64,000 bases of DNA from Nocardia testacea NBRC 100365 (GTDB lineage: Bacteria > Actinomycetota > Actinomycetes > Mycobacteriales > Mycobacteriaceae), in contig NZ_BAGJ01000043.1 of assembly GCF_000308775.1 (NCBI RefSeq), positions 1 through 64,000 of the forward strand, in the 5' to 3' direction. Of this stretch, positions 24,420 through 31,981 are shown piece after piece. Position numbers and translations under genes: made by a program. The notes under the pieces are model-generated. The model was not told the origin of the DNA. It worked only from the letters and a program-made list of their open reading frames with translations, and ran no database searches. Numbering within the stretch: the first letter of the stretch is position 1; each line of letters starts with the position of its first letter.

Positions 24420-25508
24420 TCAGGCTCCCAGTCCGAGGATGCGCGCGGCGATGATGTTCTTCTGGATCTGTGATGTCCCGCCCATCACGCTCTGCGCGCG
24501 GCTGTAGAGGTAGGCGCCGAACATCTCCTGGTCGGCCGTGCCCGCCACGGCCAGCGCGGCATGACCGACCGATTGGTCGACCCAGGTCATGAGCAATTTG
24601 TCGAGCGACCCCTGCGGTCCGTGGGTCACCCCGTCCAGTTGTTCGGACAGCCGTCGCCGCACGTGCAAACGCAACATCTCCGCCTGGACCGCGGCCCAGG
24701 CGAGTTCATCGGGCGGCGGGCCGTCGGTGCGCGCCGCCAGCTGGCGCACCAGCTTTCCGTAGCGGGCGGCATATCCGAGGGTGGACGGTTCGCGTTCGTG
24801 CCCGACCACGGTCATGGCCAGTTTCCAGCCTTCGCCGGGCGCCCCGACCATCTGATCCGCCGGGACCCGGGCGCCGTCGAAGAGCACCTGCCCGAATTCG
24901 GTGGTCACCCCGCTCATCATCTCCAGCGGCCGCTGCCGGACCCCCGGTTGTTTCATCGACACCACGAATGCCGAGATCCCCTTGTGCCGGGGCGCGGCGG
25001 GGTCGGTGCGGGCCAGCAGCAGGCACCAGTCGGCCACATCGGAATAGCTGGTCCAGATCTTGTGCCCGTGGATGACGTAGTCGTCACCGTCGCGGGTGGC
25101 CGTGGTGGTGAGGGAGGCCAGATCCGATCCGGCGCCCGGTTCGCTGAAACCCTGGCACCAGCGCTGGCTTCCGTCGATCATGCCGGGCAGGAAACGACGG
25201 CACAGTTCCGGGCTCGCATGGTGGCCCAGCCCCTGGATGAGATACCCGAGGCTCGGCCGCGGCGGCGCGCCGGCGATCGCCAGTTCCTCGTCCAGGATCA
25301 CGTCGTAGACCGGTGGCAGTTCCTGGCCGCCGTACTCCTTGGGCCAGGACAGCCCGAAGAAGCCGGCCCGGTACAGCTCGGAATGCCATTCACCCTGCCG
25401 GGCCCAGTACTCGTCGCCAGAGGTCGGATAGGTGCCCGCCACTCCGGCGAGCCAGTCGCGCAGGCGTTCCCGGAACGCCGCCTCCTCCGGGGAATCACGA
25501 AAGTCCAA
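24420..25508 (-). CDS. acyl-CoA dehydrogenase, larger subunit of a pair
   Basis: A 362-residue FAD-dependent acyl-CoA dehydrogenase. The TTG at 25508 is chosen because GGAGGAGG lies six bases upstream and the product then begins at the normal domain start (LDFRDSPEEAAFRERLRDWL). Family marks are GLSWPKEYGGQELPP, WCQGFSEPGAGSDLASL, GHKIWTSYSDVADW and C-terminal MGGTSQIQKNIIAARILGLG. It overlaps the smaller dehydrogenase chain by 14 bases. This matches the operon structure of heterotetrameric steroid-type FadE pairs and is parallel to the pair at 9610/10702. Confidence 0.9.
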   Translation of the reverse strand: MDFRDSPEEAAFRERLRDWLAGVAGTYPTSGDEYWARQGEWHSELYRAGFFGLSWPKEYGGQELPPVYDVILDEELAIAGAPPRPSLGYLIQGLGHHASPELCRRFLPGMIDGSQRWCQGFSEPGAGSDLASLTTTATRDGDDYVIHGHKIWTSYSDVADWCLLLARTDPAAPRHKGISAFVVSMKQPGVRQRPLEMMSGVTTEFGQVLFDGARVPADQMVGAPGEGWKLAMTVVGHEREPSTLGYAARYGKLVRQLAARTDGPPPDELAWAAVQAEMLRLHVRRRLSEQLDGVTHGPQGSLDKLLMTWVDQSVGHAALAVAGTADQEMFGAYLYSRAQSVMGGTSQIQKNIIAARILGLGA

Positions 25509-26400
25509 GGCCGGCCTCCTCCAGACGTACGGGGAACAGTTCGGTGGACACCAGCGCCCGCCGCAGATACACGTGGGCCAGGCATTCCCAGGTGTTGCCG
25601 ATACCGCCGTGCACCTGGATCGCGGTTTCGCAGACGGTCCGCGCGGCGCGGGCGGCATAGATCTTGGCGATCCGCGCCGCCCGCAGGGCCTGCTCGGGCT
25701 CGAGCTCGTCGACCGCCCAGGCGGCGTGCCACAGCACACTTGTCGACCCCTCGATCAGGGCCTCGCTCTCCGCCAGCAGGTGCCCGACGGCCTGATAGGA
25801 GCCGATGGTGTTCCCGTACTGGGTCCGAACTTTCGCGTACTCCACCGCGAGTCGCTGGGCGCCGCGCGCGGCACCGACCAGATCGGCGCAGGTGGTGGTG
25901 AGCGCCAGGGCCAGCCAGCGATCCCGGTGCCCGGCCGAGATATCGCCCCTGGGTTCCCAGGGGCCCGCGGCCGCACCCGCGGCCCGGGTGAGATCCGCAC
26001 CGGCTACCTCGTCGCCGACCGGCCCGGCGAAGACACCGTGGCCCTTCAGCTTCAGCACCCGGTCACATCCGGAGGCGTCGATCGCGACGCCCGTGTGCGC
26101 GACCGTCCACCGCGCGGTGTCGCCGTCGAGCCGGCCCTGCAGATCATCGGCGAGAACCGGTCCCAGGAAGGGGACATCCACCAGTCCGCGCGCGAACTCC
26201 TCGGCCACGAGCGCCACCTCCACCCCGGAGGCGCCGTCGGAACGCAGTTCCCGGAAACCGGCGCCCGCGACCGCGTCCGCCAACCGGGTGCGGCGGCGGG
26301 TATCGGCCAGATCCAGCACCGAACCCGGGCCGAGTTCGTCGGCCAGTTTCGCGGCCGCGTCCCGCAGTTGCCGCTGTTCATTCGTCAGCCGGACGTCCAT
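25495..26400 (-). CDS. acyl-CoA dehydrogenase, smaller subunit of a pair
   Basis: A 301-residue acyl-CoA dehydrogenase-like chain (MDVRLTNEQRQLRDAAAKLA at the N-terminus, then a reduced beta domain, and ETAIQVHGGIGNTWECLAHVYLRRALV near the C-terminus). It is shorter than a complete FadE and lies directly before the full-length chain, as in the alpha2beta2 FadE enzymes. The ATG overlaps the end of the acyl-CoA ligase gene by 23 bases. It probably works only together with the 24420 product. Confidence 0.88.
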   Translation of the reverse strand: MDVRLTNEQRQLRDAAAKLADELGPGSVLDLADTRRRTRLADAVAGAGFRELRSDGASGVEVALVAEEFARGLVDVPFLGPVLADDLQGRLDGDTARWTVAHTGVAIDASGCDRVLKLKGHGVFAGPVGDEVAGADLTRAAGAAAGPWEPRGDISAGHRDRWLALALTTTCADLVGAARGAQRLAVEYAKVRTQYGNTIGSYQAVGHLLAESEALIEGSTSVLWHAAWAVDELEPEQALRAARIAKIYAARAARTVCETAIQVHGGIGNTWECLAHVYLRRALVSTELFPVRLEEAGLGLS

Positions 26401-27781
26401 ACCGCTCCTTCAGCACTCGCCGCAGCACCTTGCCGGACGGCAGGCGCGGGATCTCGTCCACGAAGAGCACCTGCCGCAACCGCTTGTACCCGGCCAGCCG
26501 CTCCTGCACGGTCGTCATCAGTTCCTCGGCCGTCACCGGGGCCGCGAGCGCGACGGCGGCCACGATGGCCTCACCGTTCGCGCCGTCGGGCACGCCGAAC
26601 ACCGCGCAGTCGGCGACCGCGTCGTGCCCGTGCAGGACGGTCTCGATCTCGGCCGGGGCCACCTGGAATCCGCGGACCTTGATCATTTCCTTGGAGCGGT
26701 CGGTGAGCCGCAGCCAGCCGTCCGTATCCAGATTCCCGACATCACCGGTGCGATACCAGCCGTCGTCGAACGCCCCCGCCGTGGCCGAATCAGGCAAATA
26801 ACCCGCCATCACCGATTCGGCGCGCAACTGGATCTCGCCGTCCTCCCCCGGTGCGACGGGCCGCCCGTCCGCCAGCGACACCACCCGCACGCTGACCCCC
26901 GGGACGGCCTTGCCGACGGAATCGAGGCGCGGCGATTCGATCGGATTACAGGCGATCACCGGAAGCTCGCTCGCCCCATAGGCGGGCAGCCAGGTGACGC
27001 CGGTGCGCCGGGTGACGGTTTCGGCGACGCTCGCCGTCACCGGGGTCGCGCCCCACATGATGTAGCGCAGCGAGGACAGATCGTAGGATTCGAGCGCGGG
27101 ATGCCGGGCCATCGCCAGCGCGATCGGCGCGACCGCCATCTCGATGGTGATCTTGTCCGATTCGATATGCCGTAGCACCCGGTCCAGGTCGAATCGGCGG
27201 TGCAACCGCACCCAGGCACCGCAGTCCAGCGCGGTGACGATATTGAGGATGCCGAGGATATGCGACGGTGGCGTGGCCACCTGGATCCGGTCGCCCGAGC
27301 CGAGGCGCAGCGCATCACGCCAATGCCGCACCGCGGCCGCGAACGACGCGTGGGTGTGGCGGACGGCTTTCGGCATACCGGTGGTCCCGGAACTGAACAC
27401 CAGCACCGCGTCGCTCCCGGGATCGGGGCGGGCGAAGGTGCGGGCGGCCGCCGGGACCGGATCGTCCAGGGAGATCATGTCCGTGAGCTCGGCCAGCACC
27501 GGGTGGTCGCCGAGCGCGTGCTGCGCGCCGGTGATCTCGAGGGCGTGAGCGACCTCGGCGCGTTTCCACGCCGGACTCAGCAGGACCACCGCCGCGCCCA
27601 CCCGCCAGACGGCCAGCACCGCGGTCACGAATTCCGGACGGTTGGAGGACATGAGCGCCACGCGCTGCCCGGCGCGCACTCCCTGTTGCGCGAGTGCTTC
27701 GGCCAGGTCGTCGGCCGCCGAATCCAGTTGGGCACGGGTGTACTCGCGTTCCTCGAAGGCGAGCACTGTGGGACCCGTCAT
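26378..27781 (-). CDS. AMP-forming acyl-CoA synthetase
   Basis: Activates a free acid to its CoA ester via an acyl-adenylate (467 residues). Motifs: the P-loop-like VLVFSSGTTGMPKAVRHTH, LPAYGASELPV, the YRTGDVGNLDTDGWLRLTDRSKEMIKVRG hinge region, and the catalytic lysine in PRLPSGKVLRR. It is somewhat shorter than typical FadD. I use the ATG at 27781 with GGGGGA upstream; a GTG at 27805 in the same frame is possible. It is the first gene of a unit behind operator site 5 and probably the entry reaction for the imported acid. Confidence 0.9.
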   Translation of the reverse strand: MTGPTVLAFEEREYTRAQLDSAADDLAEALAQQGVRAGQRVALMSSNRPEFVTAVLAVWRVGAAVVLLSPAWKRAEVAHALEITGAQHALGDHPVLAELTDMISLDDPVPAAARTFARPDPGSDAVLVFSSGTTGMPKAVRHTHASFAAAVRHWRDALRLGSGDRIQVATPPSHILGILNIVTALDCGAWVRLHRRFDLDRVLRHIESDKITIEMAVAPIALAMARHPALESYDLSSLRYIMWGATPVTASVAETVTRRTGVTWLPAYGASELPVIACNPIESPRLDSVGKAVPGVSVRVVSLADGRPVAPGEDGEIQLRAESVMAGYLPDSATAGAFDDGWYRTGDVGNLDTDGWLRLTDRSKEMIKVRGFQVAPAEIETVLHGHDAVADCAVFGVPDGANGEAIVAAVALAAPVTAEELMTTVQERLAGYKRLRQVLFVDEIPRLPSGKVLRRVLKERYGRPADE

Positions 27782-27830
27782 CTGCGTCCCCCGCTCCGGT
27801 AACACTTCATGACTGTTCCTATCCGAATTT

Positions 27831-27845
27831 GAGAATAATATTCTC
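27831..27845. promoter_or_regulatory. 15-bp palindromic operator, site 5 (acyl-CoA ligase unit / reductase)
   Basis: GAGAATAATATTCTC, a perfect palindrome in the 100-base divergent gap between the ligase (27781) and reductase (27882) starts. The symmetry extends outward with CTATCC on the left and GGATAG on the right. It links the reductase to the same control as the Rieske oxygenase at 5.6 kb. Confidence 0.82.
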
Positions 27846-27881
27846 GCTTGGATAGAATCTTAATACCAGAAGGAGGCGACC

Positions 27882-29060
27882 ATGGCGAGACCACCGTTGT
27901 TCCGGCGCGCGAAGGTGACCCGGATCGTGAAGGAGACACCGGACACCCGCACCTTCGTGCTGGAACCGCACGACGGTCCCTTCTCCTATCAGGCCGGTCA
28001 GTTCTGCACGTTCAAGGTCGTCGTCGACGGCAAACCGCTGTTCCGCTCGTACTCCATGTCCAGCTGCCCGCACACCGACACCGAGTTCATGACCACCGTC
28101 AAACGCGTCCCCGGCGGCCTGGTGTCGAACTGGATGCACGACAACCTCAGCGAAGGCGACGAAGTCGAACTGACGGTGCCCACCGGCCGTTTCTGCCTGC
28201 GCGAGGGCGATGTCCCCGTCCTCGGCTTCTCCGGCGGCAGCGGTATCACCCCGATCATCTCGCTGGCCAAGACCACCCTGGCCACCACCGATCGGCCCGT
28301 CCGGCTGCTGTGCGCCGACCGCGACCGGCCCTCGGCCATCTTCGAAGCCGCGCTCGACGAACTGGTCGCCCGCTACCCCGGCCGGCTGACGGTCCTCCGG
28401 CACCGCGACGACGAACACGGTTACGTCGATGCCGCGAAGGTCCTCGAATTCGTCGGTCCCCACACCGCGGGCGACGCCTACATCTGCGGCCCGGAACCTT
28501 TCATGGAACTCGTCGAGAACGCACTACCGGGCCCGGGCCGAATCTTCTCCGAACGGTTCGGCGGCGCTCCGGCCAAACCCGCGGCCGCCGCCTCGAACCC
28601 ACCTGCGGCGCCCACTGCCTTCGCCACGAATCCGACCGCGGCCGGCACCCCGAACCCTCCGGCTCCGGTCGGCGCCACCGCGGCCACGTCGAGTGCGCCC
28701 GCCACTCCGGCGGCCGGGAGCGGACCCGTGGCACAGGCGGCGAGCACCGGCGCGTCGGGGTCCGCCCCCGTGGTATCCGCCGCCGAGGAGGGCACGGTGA
28801 CGATCTTCCTCAACCGCAAGAAGAAATCCGTCCCACGCCGCGAGGGCGAAACCCTGCTGGAGAGCGCCCGCCGAGCCGGGCTCACTCCGCCGTTCTCCTG
28901 CGAATCCGGTAACTGCGCCACCTGCATGGCCAGACTCACCGAGGGCAAGGCGACCATGCGGGTGAACGACGCCCTCACCGACGACGACCTCGACGAGGGT
29001 TACATCCTCACGTGCCAGGCCGTCCCCGATACCCCGTCGGTGACCGTCCGCTACGAATGA
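27882..29060 (+). CDS. FAD/NAD(P)H reductase fused to a C-terminal [2Fe-2S] ferredoxin, with a long Ala/Pro linker
   Basis: Electron-transfer protein of the KshB/PaaE/HmpX type (392 residues). FAD domain about 1-105 (RSYSMSSCPHTD), NAD domain about 110-225 (GFSGGSGITPIISLAK and YICGPEPFMELV), ferredoxin domain about 305-392 with cysteines C-x4-C-x2-C in CESGNCATC and a fourth in YILTCQAVP. Between them is a linker of about 75 residues made almost only of Ala, Pro, Thr, Ser and Gly, much longer than in KshB-like enzymes known to me. Start: ATG after GGAGG. Sharing operator type with the Rieske oxygenase at 6185, it is the best reductase candidate for it. Confidence 0.92.
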   Translation: MARPPLFRRAKVTRIVKETPDTRTFVLEPHDGPFSYQAGQFCTFKVVVDGKPLFRSYSMSSCPHTDTEFMTTVKRVPGGLVSNWMHDNLSEGDEVELTVPTGRFCLREGDVPVLGFSGGSGITPIISLAKTTLATTDRPVRLLCADRDRPSAIFEAALDELVARYPGRLTVLRHRDDEHGYVDAAKVLEFVGPHTAGDAYICGPEPFMELVENALPGPGRIFSERFGGAPAKPAAAASNPPAAPTAFATNPTAAGTPNPPAPVGATAATSSAPATPAAGSGPVAQAASTGASGSAPVVSAAEEGTVTIFLNRKKKSVPRREGETLLESARRAGLTPPFSCESGNCATCMARLTEGKATMRVNDALTDDDLDEGYILTCQAVPDTPSVTVRYE

Positions 29061-29062
29061 AC

Positions 29063-29081
29063 CCCGGCGCGTACCGCCGGG
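29063..29081 (+). terminator. hairpin after the reductase gene
   Basis: Arms CCCGGCG (29063-29069) and CGCCGGG (29075-29081) with a 5-base loop, immediately after the reductase stop codon. A perfect 7-bp GC stem without a U-tract, as usual for actinobacterial terminators. The remaining bases up to 29174 show nothing else. Confidence 0.45.
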
Positions 29082-29174
29082 CACGGAACCCGCAGTGTCG
29101 CCGGAACCTCCCGGCACCGGCTTCCTTCCGGCTCGACGGCACCCCGAGAACGATCGGACCACGGCCCGGTGCGC

Positions 29175-30044
29175 TCACTCCTGATCGTCGAGAACCTCGC
29201 GCAGCCTGCGCGCGAAATTCTCGGGCTCCCCCGCATACCCGAACTCTCCATCGAGGAAGCCGCCGTGATGACTCGGGAACACGGCCACGCGCCGACCGAA
29301 CAGTTCGGCGGCGGCCTTCGCGGTACGGCCGGTGAACGTATCCCCGGTCTCCACTCCCATCGCGATGACGACGCGGGTCGGCGCGGAGACCACTGCCGCG
29401 GGGTCGACCCGATAGCCGCTGACCGCCCAGGAGCGGTCCGACAGCAGCGGATCGTCACGGGAACCGTCGTCCTCGGTCGGCATCCCGAACAGAGCCGGGT
29501 CGGCGACCGGTTGCGCGAAATACTCGTCGGTGAACTCGCCCTGCCATGAGGTCATCGCGACGAAGGCCGCCATCCCGGCACCGAAACCCTTCGCTTCGTA
29601 TGCGTCACGCACGGCCGCGCGGGCCCGTTCGGCGGCCGCGGCATCGGGCAGCACCGGGATCAGCGGCGGCTCGTGCGCTACCAGGGTGACCACGTCGCCG
29701 GGGTGGGCCGCCACGAGCGCGAGCGCGGTCACCGCACCGCCGCTGCTCGCGAACATCTCGACGGGACCGGCACCCAGGGCCTCGACCATGGCATGCACGT
29801 CCTCCGCCTGGACCTCCGGCACGTGGTCGACGCGGCCGTCCTTGCGGACGCTGCGGCCGATGCCCCGCGGGTCATAGGTGACGACGGTGCGGTCGGGAAA
29901 GTGCACGGCGAGCGCCCGGAATCCGGCAGCCTCCATGGGCTGGCCGATCATGAACAGCGGCGGCCGTCCCCCGGCGGTGGGCAGCGGGCCGTGTACGTCG
30001 TAGACGATATCGGCACCGGCGGTTTCGAGAGTATGCGTCGACAT
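29175..30044 (-). CDS. alpha/beta-hydrolase fold protein
   Basis: A 289-residue alpha/beta hydrolase. The oxyanion/early region is HGPLPTAGGRPPLFMIGQPM. YDPRGIGRSVRKDGRVD corresponds to the strand-4 D-x-R-G-x-G-x-S motif. The nucleophile elbow reads FASSGGAVTAL, a variant of G-x-S-x-G with the serine in place. The likely catalytic His lies in FPSHHGGFL near the C-terminus. It is close to epoxide-hydrolase/esterase-like members; the substrate cannot be given. It stands alone and convergent to the reductase gene. Confidence 0.85.
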   Translation of the reverse strand: MSTHTLETAGADIVYDVHGPLPTAGGRPPLFMIGQPMEAAGFRALAVHFPDRTVVTYDPRGIGRSVRKDGRVDHVPEVQAEDVHAMVEALGAGPVEMFASSGGAVTALALVAAHPGDVVTLVAHEPPLIPVLPDAAAAERARAAVRDAYEAKGFGAGMAAFVAMTSWQGEFTDEYFAQPVADPALFGMPTEDDGSRDDPLLSDRSWAVSGYRVDPAAVVSAPTRVVIAMGVETGDTFTGRTAKAAAELFGRRVAVFPSHHGGFLDGEFGYAGEPENFARRLREVLDDQE

Positions 30045-30241
30045 ACCGGTGACGACGGTTTCCGGGCCGATAACTCATCGCCCCCGGACCGGTCGGCCGA
30101 GATCCCGGACTGTCTGTTCCCGCCACCTGAGCTCACCACGGACGCCGGGAGGGCCGACGAGGCGAGGCCACCGGCCACACACCGGGTTCCGCCGCAGCGA
30201 GTTGCGTCGGCGGCACCTTCGATTGCGACCACTGCAGGCAC

Positions 30242-30949
30242 TCAGGCGAAGCCGCGGAACACACCGTCCGGGTCTGCGGCGTCGGCGAAGTCCGCGAAGT
30301 CCATATTCGCGATGGACAGATTGTTCTCGATACCCCACATCTGCGACGGGAGGATTCGGACCGTCCGGCCGCGAACGTGTCCGGTCTCCGCCGGGCCGGT
30401 GTCGACGGCGAGGATCGGATGTTCGGGGTCGGTGAGGGTGACGGTGTCGGCGAGGAAGACGTAATAGGTCGGCCGATCGCCGATCTTCTCGAGCAGGGCG
30501 TCGATCGACAAGCCGTCGTTCTCCGGATTATCGATGCAGGTCAGTGTGGCGACGAATTCCGCGTCCTCGCCCGCGCCGGGGGCCATCGCCAATGCTGCCA
30601 CGACCCGCCACGCATCGTCGTCACCGAAGCCGGTCCGGATGAACAGCGACCCGTCGTCTTCGAGGTGGTCGTCCAGTCTGCGCCCCGTACCGAGCGCTTC
30701 GGTGAGTTCCGCGCCGGCCCGCGCGGCCGCATCGGCCGCGATGTCCTCGTCTCGCTGTCCGGCACCGTCCGGCGAGACGACAGAGGCGATGATCCGCTCG
30801 CAGTCGATCGGGGACAGTGGGAGGTCACTGCGGATCTCGAATGTCCAGGGACCGTATGCCTCTCGGTGTGCTACCGGGGTGAGCCCCGTCGAGGGTTCCG
30901 GCTCGGGTTCGCCGGTATCGGTATGCCACTGGCGCAGGGTGAACGACAT
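30242..30949 (-). CDS. DUF6924-like domain protein
   Basis: A 235-residue soluble acidic protein (start ATG at 30949, MSFTLRQWHTDTGEP). The second half carries SLFIRTGFGDDDAWRVVAAL, the middle YYVFLADTVTLTDPEHPILAV, and the end ILPSQMWGIENNLSIANMDF with FADAADPDGVFRGF. From memory these match the DUF6924 family, whose function is unknown. It has no signal peptide. No operon partner: 197 bases to the hydrolase and a divergent hydratase operon on the other side. The family call is moderately sure. Confidence 0.7.
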   Translation of the reverse strand: MSFTLRQWHTDTGEPEPEPSTGLTPVAHREAYGPWTFEIRSDLPLSPIDCERIIASVVSPDGAGQRDEDIAADAAARAGAELTEALGTGRRLDDHLEDDGSLFIRTGFGDDDAWRVVAALAMAPGAGEDAEFVATLTCIDNPENDGLSIDALLEKIGDRPTYYVFLADTVTLTDPEHPILAVDTGPAETGHVRGRTVRILPSQMWGIENNLSIANMDFADFADAADPDGVFRGFA

Positions 30950-30996
30950 CCGGCGATGGTAGAGCACCGGGCCGACACCCGGCGTCCGCTTATTGA

Positions 30997-31014
30997 CAGT
31001 CCAATCAGACTGTG
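30997..31014. promoter_or_regulatory. inverted repeat over a TTGACA box, candidate operator of the hydratase-ligase-tetR operon
   Basis: ACAGTC-CAATCA-GACTGT is a perfect 6-bp inverted repeat with a 6-base spacer, 44 bases before the hydratase ATG. Its left arm overlaps a TTGACA -35-like hexamer (30994-30999). The operon ends with a TetR gene (33582), so autoregulation through this site is likely. It differs from the GAGAAT-type operator. Confidence 0.55.
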
Positions 31015-31057
31015 AAAGCGTTCTCGGCACCGCCGCCGCCGAGATTGGAACGCCGAG

Positions 31058-31981
31058 ATGACCTTCGCCGGTAATACGGTCGACTACGCAGTCCGCGACC
31101 ATCGCGCCTACCTCACCCTGAATCGCCCGGACCGGCTGAACGCGATCACCGGCGAGATGGCCCGCGAGATCGGCGAGGCCGTCGCGGCGGCGAATGACGA
31201 CGATTCCGTGCGGGTCATCGTGATCCAGGGCGCCGGGCGCGCCTTCTGCGCGGGCTACGATCTGAAGCTCTACGCCGAAGGCGGCGAAGAACATCAGGGT
31301 GCGGTCTGGGATCCGATCAAGGACTTCCGGATGATGAAAGCCAACACCGACCACTTCTTCTCGCTCTGGCGCTCGGCCAAGCCGACCGTCGCCAAGGTGC
31401 ACGGTTACGCGGTGGCGGGCGGTAGCGATATCGCCCTGTCCTGCGACCTGGTCGTGATGGCCGAGGATGCGCGGATCGGGTATATGCCGGCCCGGGTGTG
31501 GGGCTGCCCCACGACCGCGATGTGGGTGTATCGCCTCGGTGCCGAGCGAGCCAAACGCATGCTGCTCACCGGTGACACCATCGACGGGGTCCGGGCCCGG
31601 GAGTGGGGGCTGGTCATCGACGCGGTACCGGCGGCCGAACTCGACACCGCGGTGGAAGACCTCGTCGACCGGATGGCCGGTGTCCCGACCAACCAGCTGG
31701 TCATGCAGAAGATGATGATCAACCAGGCATACGACAACATGGGCCTGCAAACCACCCAGAACCTCGCCGTCCTCTTCGACGGCATCACCCGCCACTCCCC
31801 CGAGGGCCGCTGGTTCGTCGACTTCGCCCAGCAACACGGTTTCGACGCCGCGGTCCGGTGGCGTGATACCGGTCGTTTCATCCCCGACGGCGGCGGCGAG
31901 ATCCCCTCCGACGACGAAATCGCCCGTATGAAACGCGAACTCGACGAGAAGGCCGCCGCCACGGCGGAACGCGGCCGATGA
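31058..31981 (+). CDS. enoyl-CoA hydratase/isomerase family protein
   Basis: A 307-residue crotonase-fold protein, longer than the usual 260 because of an insertion after the first oxyanion loop (FCAGYDLKLYAEGGEEHQGAV, then WDPIKDFRMMKANTDHFFSLW). The second oxyanion segment is GYAVAGGSDIALSCDLV. The C-terminal extension is rich in acidic and basic residues. It begins the operon hydratase, ligase, tetR, with ATGA overlap to the ligase. The insertion resembles that of the protein at 13279, so both may act on large CoA esters. The reaction is not certain. Confidence 0.88.
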   Translation: MTFAGNTVDYAVRDHRAYLTLNRPDRLNAITGEMAREIGEAVAAANDDDSVRVIVIQGAGRAFCAGYDLKLYAEGGEEHQGAVWDPIKDFRMMKANTDHFFSLWRSAKPTVAKVHGYAVAGGSDIALSCDLVVMAEDARIGYMPARVWGCPTTAMWVYRLGAERAKRMLLTGDTIDGVRAREWGLVIDAVPAAELDTAVEDLVDRMAGVPTNQLVMQKMMINQAYDNMGLQTTQNLAVLFDGITRHSPEGRWFVDFAQQHGFDAAVRWRDTGRFIPDGGGEIPSDDEIARMKRELDEKAAATAERGR

